The notes under the pieces are model-generated. The model searched no databases and was not told where the DNA came from. It worked only from the letters and a program-made list of their open reading frames with translations. Positions 44,930 through 54,749 of a DNA stretch of 64,000 bases are shown piece after piece. Source of the DNA: Amia ocellicauda (Eukaryota; Chordata; Actinopteri; Amiiformes; Amiidae); contig NC_089854.1 of the NCBI RefSeq assembly GCF_036373705.1, forward strand, positions 22,732,339 to 22,796,338, given 5' to 3'. Position 1 is the first letter of the stretch; each line of letters begins with the position of its first letter. Made by a program: the position numbers and the translations under genes.

Positions 44930-45069
44930 TAAATAATTATTTAATTTACCTGTTTGATCATGAATGCCAATTCTTTTGTATTAGTGTAAGGCACTGTAGT
45001 GTTGATTTATGCACCAGTTTACACAGTTTATTGCGTGAATTATATTGTATTCGTTTTTTTTTCATGATT

Positions 45070-45245
45070 ATGCACTGTAAAAATTGAAGGTTCTTTAGCG
45101 GTTCAATTTAGAGTTTATTTTCATTAAAGGGTTCATTTAAGAACTGCAAGGTCAATTGCAAACACAAGGGGTCATTTAAGAACCATTTTTCATCATGATC
45201 ACAGTTGATTTAAGATTCATTTAAGGTTCCTTAAGGATCCTTGTT
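45070..45245. repeat. Array of degenerate GGTTC-TTTAAGAACC palindromes
   Basis: Related words recur: GGTTCTTTAGCGGTTC, GGTTCATTTAAGAACTG, GGGTCATTTAAGAACC, GATTCATTTAAGGTTCC. They form an irregular run of near-palindromes inside the large hAT-like element. Similar palindromic short repeats occur in fish MITEs. Confidence 0.5.
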
Positions 45246-45752
45246 TGCAACTGAAATGTCGGTGGTTATAGAGTTAAAATGAATTAAACAGAATACATAG
45301 CCTATACTAAAATGTTTATAAATACATATAGTTGAAGCAAATTGAAAAAATCATAAAACGAGCCGTCTATAGTCTTCTGTTCATAATAATGTAAATCTGA
45401 TTATTTTGTCTTCCCGATAATGTATATATCTAATCTGATAGTAGCAATATAGCCTAGCTGTTTGTTTCCTTTATAAAAAAATCATTAATCTAATAATGAT
45501 TATTATTTATTTCTAAACAGATTACCTTGTCCTGGGTGACTTACAGTTAAATACCAAAATATACCTAAAGAATTACAATACAATAAGAGCAAGGTATGAA
45601 ATACAATCAATTACAATATACAATAACTTTAATGCTAGTAAGAGCAAGTGTCAGAGACAAATACAATAACTACAGTACTACTAGTAATGAGTAATAAGAT
45701 AAATGTTATATTCAAATGCAAGTACCGTTAATCTAGTAATACAAAGCCGATG

Positions 45753-45811
<59 letters not shown>

Positions 45812-45824
45812 TTTTTTTTTTTTT
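45753..45824. repeat. (AT)n microsatellite followed by a T-tract
   Basis: An uninterrupted AT run of about 56 bp (45753-45808) is followed by a run of T to 45824, inside the large hAT-like element. Confidence 0.95.
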
Positions 45825-46332
45825 CTAAAGTAAAATATTAGAATATTGGACAAATAATGTTGCATTGATTAGCTATTTTAATTTTTTATTTTTCTATATC
45901 ATATGCAAGTATTCTAACTATTGCTTAAATGTGAGCATCCAGGGCAAGAATGGGAGACAAGCTTTTCTCAGAGTGCAACTCTCAAATATGTAAAAGGCAA
46001 GTTTATCTTGTGAGCAGTGTTGTTCTAAATGAATGTCTATTTGTCAACATTTCATTTGCTGTGATTTCTACTCTTAAGGAGTAAAGTGTTTACATTTACT
46101 GTACTGTTCATTTTGGAAAATACCTCTTTTACAGTTATACAGATTTGATTAAAACAGTCTACATCTAACCCAATTGATAAAATGCATGACTGTGGCCTTG
46201 TCTTTTAAAATGGTAATCATTGACCTCGACTGGCCTTGCCCTAGAAGGTTCCCAGCCTTGGCCTCGTCTTGGCCTCGTTTCTCCTTGGTCTTTTGAGTCC
46301 CGGCCTTGACCGTGGCCTTGAATCCAAGACTG

Positions 46333-46600
46333 CCTATAACACACTCCTACCACTAATCCTCCAGATCTTTAATTCAAAAGTTGATTCAAAATTATTTAGT
46401 TTCGATAGCATGTTCAAATTTGAGTTCTTCTGCCTCAATGTACATATATATGTATTTCTGACATATAATACTACCCCATCACCTTTCAATTTGAATTCAT
46501 CCCCATTATTTTCTGTAAGCCATGTTTCTGTCTCATAGTCACATGCCAGCACTGTGGCTTCTAGGTCTAACATCTTGTTACTCCTGGCATTGAGGTACAA
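46333..46600 (-). pseudogene. LINE ORF2 endonuclease, N-terminal part
   Basis: The minus-strand frame reads YLNARSNKMLDLEATV and then ETWLTENNG, the first blocks of the CR1/L2 apurinic-type endonuclease (N and E residues of the active site). The hAT-like insertion begins exactly where this frame ends, and the endonuclease resumes at 42822. Confidence 0.8.
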
Positions 46601-46970
46601 ACATTTCAGGACTTTCTTACTAGTAGTTTCTCTTTGTTTTCTTTCCTTAGTGGAACATCTCCCATTGTCAGAGCTCCCTGCCCCCCTGGTCCCTAGTTTA
46701 AAAGATTCTCAATTACTCTGCACATATGCTCTCCCAATGCCTTAGCCCCCTTCTGTTTAGATGCAGACCATCCAGTTTGTACAGGTCCCAACTATCCCAG
46801 AAGAAAGACCAATGCTCCATAAATCTAAAATCCTGTTCCCTACACTGTGATTTCAACCATGTGTTGAACTTTCTAATGTCTGCCTGTCTCCCTGGCCATG
46901 CACGTGGTACTGTTAGTATTTCTGAGAAAACTACAGTGGAGCTTCTACTCTTTAGTTTCTTTCCTAACTC

Positions 46971-47285
46971 TTAAAATGTGTCTTGCAGAACCTCTGCCCT
47001 ACCTTTTCCTATGTCATTGGTTCCAATGTGGACCATGACCAGTGGATCCCCGCTGGCTTTGGCCAGTAGCCCATCTACTAGTTTAGGGAGATCTGCAACC
47101 TGAGCAAAAGGCAGGCGACTTACCATGTGGGTCTCCTTATCACTAGAACACACTGTGTGATCTACGCCTCTAAGAATTGAGTCGCCTGCTATAACTACTT
47201 CCTTGTTCCTTGCTTCCTCAACTGCCCTCCTATCACCCTGTGAGCCGTCACTGTCCAACTCCAGCAGTTCGAACCTGTTGGACAT
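46971..47285 (-). pseudogene. LINE ORF1-like SGNH esterase segment
   Basis: The minus-strand frame contains VVIAGDSILRGVD (GDS block with the nucleophile serine) and MVHIGTNDIG (block with the conserved Gly and Asn). These are hallmarks of the SGNH/GDSL esterase fold, known in ORF1 proteins of some CR1 LINEs. The C-terminal Asp-His part is not recognised here. Upstream, a region of scattered stops runs to about 47530. Confidence 0.7.
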
Positions 47286-47933
47286 TTCTAGCTCTTGGGT
47301 TGTCTCTCATAAGGGGTGTACACGTCCTTGTCTGCGGTTACAACCTACTGTAACCCAGCAGTTCTCTACACTTTCCTGCTCTTATGGCTCAACCTTCCTA
47401 GGTTTTAGTGTGCACACCATCTCTCTCATGGGCTGGTTTACCAATTCTTCCATAACACTAATACAGTGCAGATCAGCAGGCTGAGCCTCAAGATCACGGA
47501 CTTTGATCTCTAGGACTTCAACAGCTGTACTGAATTGACTTCAATTAAGGCAAACTACAGACAAGATTAACTTCAATTAAGGCAACGTTCAAACAAAATG
47601 AGGAATGCTAAGACTGGTCTGAAACTAGGAACACAACAAGATGGCTGCCTCTCACCTGTACTGCCCTGTATCTGTCTTTGGCTACTTGTAAATACTTCTG
47701 TCAGGATTTATGCAGTAGATAAAGACAAAATTGAACAAAAAGTAAAAATAAAGACATGCACACATTCATCAATATATATTGAATAATCAAAATGTCAACA
47801 TGTATGACTATAAACAATACAAGGCAAAGCACTATACCTTTAAAAGACAATCCTCCTGCTGATCACACCTCCCTGCAGCCCCCCTCCCCCCGTTGTCGTT
47901 GCTAAGAAACAAGTCCAAACACCATTGTCAATC

Positions 47934-50900
47934 ATGGCGTCCAAACCAAACAAGGGTGAGAATGCAATGCCTGAAGTCAGGGATTTTGCCTTTGATGACA
48001 GAGTCTCGCTCTATGCGCTGCTGGAAGACTCCCACAGGGCGGTCAGAAAGGTTTGTGTGGAGAACTTTGTTTATTCATGGCACTCTCAACCACTGCACAC
48101 AGCCCTGTCAGCGACTACTGAGACACACAATGCACTCACTGCAACCTTCAATGCATGAGCATGTTGATACTTTTAAAATCTGTCGACTTGTCTATTGCTA
48201 TGCAGTCTACATTTCAAACTATCCACAGAGTTCTTCAGTCTATACATAGCAAAGTGATGCAAACAGTCTGCATGCAGTGTGTTGATATATTTTGTATTAA
48301 AACAGCTACGGCACAACCACTCTCAAAATGTGATCTATGTAAATCCCTTTGCCCCCTCCCAAAACAAATGCTACCCTGCAGACCTGCAGGCGTTTTTAGG
48401 GAAAAGGAGAATGTGGTCTGTAGTCATAGAAACCCTGCCTCCCAGACAATCTACAGGGTAAACAAGATGCCAGAAAACATAAAGATGCAAACTGAGCACA
48501 GCAGACCCAACCCACTGGACCTCTGTCCTCCAACACAGATCAGCTGCCTAGACACCGTGGATGTACAGTAAACTGAAAACCTTTTGTTCGGCGCTTTCCT
48601 CTGGCAGACAAACTAAAAGTTAGTTGTGCTACCATTCTATCCTGTCTTACTGAGTGTTTTATTGCACCAGGGGACCTTTGAGTCTCTAGGATATGGTACG
48701 AATGCTGTAACCAGTGTTACAAAGCAAGCCCCGGCTATACACAAGCTAGTCCTTGCCTAGTAAACCCCAGGGCCACACATGGAGGCTGGTGAGAGAGGCA
48801 AGAAAGCCAGCAGCTCCCCCGTCGAAAAAATAGGAACTAGTTTGTTTCATCGCCTTCTGGACAGGAGAATGCTTCTGAATCCCAAGGAAGAGATGGTCAG
48901 TCTATTTCAGAATTCACATGAATAATTTTATTTCTTAAAATTGTAAATTTTGCATGACTGAATTATGTAACAATCTAAATGTTACTCTATAAGAAATGCT
49001 AACTTTTAAGGATGCTATAGACAATAAATAAAAAATTATCTGCAGCAGGTTTACTAATATTAGAATAACTCTAGTTGTAATGTGTTGTTTTGTTTTAACA
49101 GGTATGTATATAATTTCACAAGAGAAACTACTTTGAGAAAAAAAGAAAAAAATTTTTTAACAGAACAAAATATATAAACCTTGCCATACTTAAAGCTATT
49201 TTGATAAAGTTACTTGCTACTTTCAAGGCTACTTTTACAGTTATAAATCATATTTTATATAAGAAGATGAAATAGGATACCAATAACTTTGTTTTCCCAG
49301 CCGTCAGCTGTACAGGACTCTCAAGATTCAATACCTAGTAACAAAAGCTCTTGTTGAGGCATCATGGTATTTACATTTTCAAGCAGGACACTGATAAAGG
49401 ATTGAGTTGTTTATAAGGTCCTTGTGCAATCTGGCAACCTGTGTTTAACCTGGTGACCACTCAGTACTGGCAAGGAGTTAACTCACTGCTGCAAGAAGAA
49501 CAAAGCAGTTTATAAAGCAGCAGTAGTGAATGCTAATCTGGTGTTTGGAGAAATAGCTTTAGCAGTGTAAAAAGGTACACTTAAGTAGTTGTTAAGTAAG
49601 AGTGCTTAAAAAAGCAGCTTACGATAGTAGTGTTGCTATTATTAGCGGGCTACTCCACCCCACTGACAGCAGGGCAATGGGTTATTCTCCAGTGAAGAAA
49701 AACACAATTCAGGAGAAGGTCACGAACAGCAGTTACAGGGTTAAAATACACCAGAACACCAAGCCTGTAGAAGTTAAGTTAAATCATCTTCTCTGCTGAC
49801 AGTATTTCACATACAAGACTCAATGCCAGTCGCCTTCCCTACACCCACCGTTAAGATGGTATGTGATTGTTTTTCCAGAAGTTCCTGTTACATCGGTTGA
49901 TCTATGTGGCGTACATTTCAACTGAGTTGGCAGATAAGAGGGACCTGGGGGGTAAGGAAAGCGTTACTTTGGAAAACTTGCACCCAGAAATGAAGGGAAT
50001 TGTGATCCAGGGAAAATGAAAAAATAAAAGACCCACTTATATTGACTTATAGTGACTTATATTGCATTTAATCAAACCAGTACAATGAAAGTATCAAGAT
50101 AAAGCGTGGATAAGGGTGAAATAAATAATATCAAGTGTGCTGTAAATTAGCTTATATTGGCAAAAATCTGAAACTGTCCTTCCAGAAGACACCTTTGAGC
50201 TTGTCCATCAGTCCTGTGTGTGTCAATCCCAACTTTAAGAAGTACCGTGTTGCTGTTCTAAACCTAGGTTACTATGAGAGACTTTTTCAGAACCTCCAGC
50301 GGCGTTACCAAGGAGACGGAATCTCCGGACTCCTCCTCCTCTACCCCTCCTATGTTGTTCACATGATTGAGGTAAATGGACTCTACTTGCTTGGATGTGA
50401 CCTGCTTTGCACCTGCAGAACGTGTGTGCCCTGTCTTTGTCTAGAGGTTTGCATGGATTGAAAGTGTGCTATACATTAAGAGAGAAAGAGAGAGAGAGAG
50501 AATTCAAAGCCTGCAGGAAAGATTAACCGTACAGTCCAGTGAATAGTTGCCCTTATTCAGGTATGGTATTTAGGACGCACTCAGGGTGCTGTCACACCCA
50601 CCGTTCTCATGCAGAGAGGATCAGAAACTTGTGTTAATTACAAAATCCTTTTTGTGTAGCCATTAAACAGTTCAGGAATTTGGCAGCAGCTCCCATCTGA
50701 ATAACTCGACGTGAAAAGACAATGCAGAACCAAATGGGGAAAGAAAGGCGTCCCTCTTTAAACCTAACCTATGTTGTGTGCTCTCAGTCCTCCAGCGACA
50801 TTCTCTTCTCTGTCCTCCGAGACCTGAGGAGCATGCAGGAGCACGGACACAGGTGAGACACTGGCGAAGACTTGGTCACAAAAGGACAGCAGGCAGAAAC

Positions 50901-52285
50901 AAACACGATGAGTTCTTATCCTTGTTGTGGATCTCTCCTCTTCTTTGTCCTTCACAGGGTCCTGCTGGTGGATCCCAGAATCTTAATTATGTCACATGAC
51001 ATCCCAAATAGGCTTTTCCAGCAGTGGAGCTATGAAGTCCTCAACCTGCCAGCCAACACCCTGACTGACAGATCCCACCGAGAGCCCACGCTCACACTGG
51101 TCAGCGAGTCCCTGACCCGGCTCCTCAAACTGGGAACCCACCTCCTCAAGTGTCCCAAGGTGTGGCATTCTGGACATGACCTCCTTCGTAGCAGAATGGG
51201 GCAAGAATGCTTTTGAATCCATTTTTTTCTTGGTTTCTTCCCCCACCCCTACACCCTCACAGAGCTCTAAAGCCTCCCAGGACAACCTTGTTGAGAAAGT
51301 TCCAGAGTTACTCCTTCCTCAGGACACCATCGGGGACCTCCTGGAGAGAGAGGAGCTTCTAACCCCACACAGATACCTGGAGGCTTACGACTCTCCCCTG
51401 AACATTGTCATGGATTCTGGTAAGAGGCGACAGATGCCTGTGTATGTTGCATATTTGGACAACTTAACAACTTCTCTGCTGTAAGGAATGAATGCATTTA
51501 GTGCTAGTGCCCCTTTTTTATCTGCTAAGAATGATCGAATGCTGAAAAAATAAAATATATATATATGTATTAATTGTCGAATATGGTCGGAATGGTGTAT
51601 TAACGATATGTAAATGTTGTTACATGCCATCTGTTCTAATTGGTTGAAGGTCATGTGTTTGGAAGCGCCAACCCCACCACAGTGTAGGCTGTGGGCAGCA
51701 GGTACAGTACCACCCCACCTCACGTGGTGCATGAAGACCTCCATGGCATCGTCATCTCTCTGCATGCTCTTAATACAGTTCCTTATAGATCACACCCCCC
51801 GACCAGCTCCTCTCACAATTAACCACCTCTTGTCCTTGAGATGCACGACGGCTGCATGAATTCAAACTGCTGCACAAGCCAGGCTGTCGAACCCGTCACC
51901 CTGCACTCACTAATCGACAATAATGCCTGCACGTTTCACTTCCTTATAGATCACAATTCTCACAGCTCCTCACCTTTCCTGAAACTTTCGCAAGAGAGAA
52001 GTATACATTCGGTATTATAATCACCTTCAAAAATAGACTGATTGTCTTAAATTTCATATATGGACCCTGAACATTATGTGGTTTAAACAACTCAGACCTC
52101 TGTTGTCTCATACTGTCAGCATCACGCACTTACAAATGTCCAACGCTGTCATGTTATTATTTAGGGGACTGTAAGAAAATGCTTATGTTTGGGTTATTTC
52201 AGCATTATCCAGGATCATTAATAAAAATTTTCCTTCTATTTCAGAACTTGTCTGGCCTCCACCAGGACACTTCCAGCCCATATGA
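47934..52285 (+). CDS. tex47: Testis-expressed protein 47-like (BLUF-like fold)
   Basis: Seven exons were assembled: 47934-48050, 49879-49951, 50268-50371, 50788-50852, 50958-51159, 51263-51419, 52245-52285 (TGA). All borders are AG/GT and the phases close over 759 nt, giving 252 residues, about the length I recall for vertebrate TEX47 (~253). An N-terminal acidic stretch leads into RLIYVAYIS (residues 45-53). Then come the GDGISGLLLLYPSYVVHMIE block (79-98), HRVLLV (119-124) and the RLFQQWSY block (138-145). These parts follow the order of a BLUF-type fold. The C-terminus (188-252) is Glu/Leu-rich and ends WPPPGHFQPI. I know no established biochemical role; TEX47 in mammals is testis-expressed. 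The spliced model is strong, the gene name less so. Confidence 0.72.
48051..49878 (+). other. tex47-like first intron
   Basis: This 1.8 kb intron begins GTTTGT, a slightly weak donor, and ends TTTTCCAG. It contains A/T homopolymer tracts (49130-49160). The short open frame that runs on past exon 1 to about 48158 is read-through of the donor. No other feature is supported. Confidence 0.6.
50372..50787 (+). other. tex47-like intron 3
   Basis: A 416-bp phase-0 intron (GTAAAT...CTCTCAG) with a short (GA)n tract at 50480-50501. No other feature is seen. Confidence 0.7.
51420..52244 (+). other. tex47-like last intron
   Basis: An 825-bp phase-1 intron leads to a very short final coding exon (41 nt). 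Its acceptor is TTCTATTTCAG. The frame running through the donor to about 51484 would give an alternative end if the intron were retained. Confidence 0.65.
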
Positions 52286-52666
52286 ACTTGACACATGATA
52301 CTCATGTGACAGTGCTTTTGATTGTCTTTCACCATGTACACACTCATAAACAGGCAAAAGCATCTGTAAATCATAAGAACATAAGAAAGTTTAAAAACAA
52401 GAGGAGGCCATTCGACCCATCGTGCTCGTTTGGTGTCCATTAATAACCGAGTGATCCAAGGATCCTATCCAGTCTGACTTTAAATGTTCCCAAATTTTCA
52501 GCTTCTACCACATCGTTGGGGAGTTTGTTCCAGATTGTGACGACTCTCTGTGTGAAATCCTCTCAATCTCACTCGTTACTGCTGTGTGTGGTCTGCCTGA
52601 GGCATCTGACTGTCCTACAGCAGCACCCTGTGGAGAAACGGGGCACCACCAGCTCTGTCAAATAAA
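52286..52666 (+). other. tex47: tex47-like 3' UTR with polyadenylation signal
   Basis: An AATAAA at 52661-52666 is the first such hexamer after the stop. The interval contains a LINE 3' fragment (52373-52558), so about half of the predicted UTR is retrotransposon sequence. Confidence 0.45.
52373..52558 (-). mobile_element. LINE 3'-end fragment
   Basis: This ~185-bp piece matches the 3' ends at 40270 and 15875 closely (TAAGAACATAAGAAAGTTTA start, the GCTCGTTTGGTGTCCATTAATAACC word). It is 5'-truncated, as usual for LINE insertions, and lies in the same orientation as the other copies. Confidence 0.85.
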
Positions 52667-54632
52667 AACACACTTTAAAAACAGTTCCACCCAAACAAAC
52701 AGCCCAGAACACAAAAACGACCATTTGGATGACCCTACTCAAGCATACACCCAAGACTCACATTTTTGAGACTTAAACACCAGCCACTGGCAGCTAAAAT
52801 CGTTAAAAACGTAGACTTTTAATTGGTTTTGACATTCTGTTGAGCAGGATTGTTGGAGAATCTCACAGTACAGACTGTTGGACCGGTGGGAAGCAGACAA
52901 GGAGTAGGGAAGCATGAACCGGGAGTGTGGGGGGTGAAGGGGACATGTCCATAGTGATTGACCAATTCTCATCTCAACGCTTCATAAACCCTCAGGCATC
53001 CTACTGCCCATGAAAGATGGTGACATTCTCTCTGTCTTTTTTGCCTCTGCTTGTTGTCAATAACCATATAATTTATTTCTGAAAATAATAATAATCATGA
53101 TTAAAACATCCTAGACATTCTGAGTATGCTCCACAGGGTCACAGCATTTCTTGGTACACCAGGTGATCCGTGCTTCATTCACGAAGGATGAATTCGGTCA
53201 GGTTGGCACTCCTGTTTCCCAGCACAGAGAGATCTGTCCGTCCTGTAGGGCCAAATGACTGAGGAATTGTATTTGTCAGCGAAACAGGGTCCAGTTACCA
53301 CCTACAGCATCGTGTGGGCTTCTGGACATAGTTTTATATAGTGTGTTTTGCCTGACAGAAATACTCAGTTGATAATCTTCCTGGCAGCAAATGAATAAAA
53401 ATTGAAAATCAAATCAAATAAATCAACAGGTACCTGGGTGGCACATCAAATCAGGATTTGCCATGAATTGTCTAACTGCTTATGGATGTCAAAGGCTTGG
53501 GGCGGCCGTATAACTCCCAGGTGTGTTGAAATGTGTTTTTGTTCCTGATTCTTGGCACATGTTTGACCTTCTTATTAATAAAACATTGAATTACATGAAT
53601 TACACTGAAATCATTTCCCTTTACTTTGATCACTTTGAACTTTGTTTTTATTTCCCACACTTGTGTTCATATTGTAATTTGTCAATGAAAGTAGGTGTTC
53701 ACTTCTTTGTAGCCGAACAGAAATGAAGTAATGCATTTAGTTGATTACAGCGATGGCAGCAGCATTACTTCAAATGCCTACAATGATCTTAATTCTTAAT
53801 TCAATATTGTCATCCAGCTGAAATTTCAAGCATGACAGGACGGTCCCCAAGTCTGATCATAAGCAACAGAGACACTTCCGTGGTACATTATGAATGAAAT
53901 AATGCATTTGTCCCTGACCACATGGTACACCACAGCTTGGAGACACGTATATCCCACAGTGTGGTCATCAGATGTACATTTATATAATATTCAGCAATAC
54001 CATGTCTGGCAAACGCAACTGCAGTGAAGATTTGCAAACAGTACAATGCATATGCAAGTTGAAAACTGAGATCTTAGCATCTTAAAGGTTGTGCTAAAAA
54101 CAAAACAAAAAATAATAATTTAAATTTGAAATGCTCGAATTACAAATTGTTGCTCTCTTCTGGGAATACTCTTTTGTCAGTATATACAATGCCTCTTATA
54201 AAGGTCATGTCTTTTCATATAACAGGATAAACGTAACGATAATTACAGACAATGGAGGTACAGACACAACTGATCATTCACCTTGTTCACTTCCACGACC
54301 AAAAGAACTAAACAGAGACACGTTTCATCTTCATCATTATTACTTGTACAACATCCCTGTTGATTTTTTCAGATTTCCTTGTTATTGAGTGCCTTCGGTG
54401 GCGCCGCAAACCAGTCCTGCTCTTCGCAGTATTTGTACTCGAGTAGGAATGATCTACCACCTCAAACCTCGATTGAAGTTTGAATGCGATTTTCAAGACG
54501 GCTTTTATAGCTGCAGACTGGTGCGGTTTGTGGCCTAATTTCATAATTGCACTTTTATTCTGATATGTGACTTTTATTCAAATGAAACGCAAATGCTTTT
54601 AGTTCAGCACAGTCTGTTTGCTTGCATTGAAC
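52667..54632. other. Intergenic gap between convergent tex47-like and arhgap44
   Basis: About 2 kb of AT-rich sequence with no supported gene. Short frames near 53523-53726 and 54131-54388 lack any family signature. Confidence 0.5.
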
Positions 54633-54711
54633 TTTATTGCTTATTTAAATGACAGAAAGTTTACATTGCTGGACGTGAATGACTTATTCCAGTAGTTCAG
54701 CTTCTGTGTTC

Positions 54712-54715
<4 letters not shown>

Positions 54716-54744
<29 letters not shown>
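54716..54744. repeat. (AT)n microsatellite
   Basis: An AT run of about 29 bp, just inside the predicted arhgap44 3' UTR. Confidence 0.9.

Positions 54745-54749
<5 letters not shown>

Larger units (their letters stand above)
42823..46332. mobile_element. Large hAT-like transposon inside the LINE
   Basis: Ends: CAGTCTTGGGTCATTGAGGC at 42823; the reverse of the right end reads CAGTCTTGGATTCAAGGCC. The flanking octamers CCTGTAAC (42815-42822) and CCTATAAC (46333-46340) differ by one base, a convincing 8-bp target duplication. Sub-terminal GGCCTTGGCCTCG-like words repeat near both ends. No transposase was recognised in its 3.5 kb, which includes a later Tc1 insertion, so it is probably non-autonomous. 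Confidence 0.82.
40268..47690 (-). mobile_element. LINE retrotransposon (CR1/L2-like) broken by nested DNA transposons
   Basis: Read on the minus strand, the LINE pieces are about 47690-46333, 42822-41914 and 40767-40268. Removing the two hAT-like insertions restores continuity across both breaks. In order it encodes an SGNH-type esterase segment (ORF1-like), the start and middle of an apurinic-type endonuclease, a linker, the thumb region of the reverse transcriptase, and the ORF2 C-terminus. The reverse transcriptase palm, with its catalytic aspartates, is missing between about 42350 and 42240. Stops and frameshifts show the copy is dead. Its 3' end matches two other copies in the window. 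Confidence 0.82.

Noticed and set aside
48051-48158. Extended reading frame after tex47-like exon 1
   Set aside because: Read-through of the donor at 48050; exon 2 joins in phase with the expected continuation.
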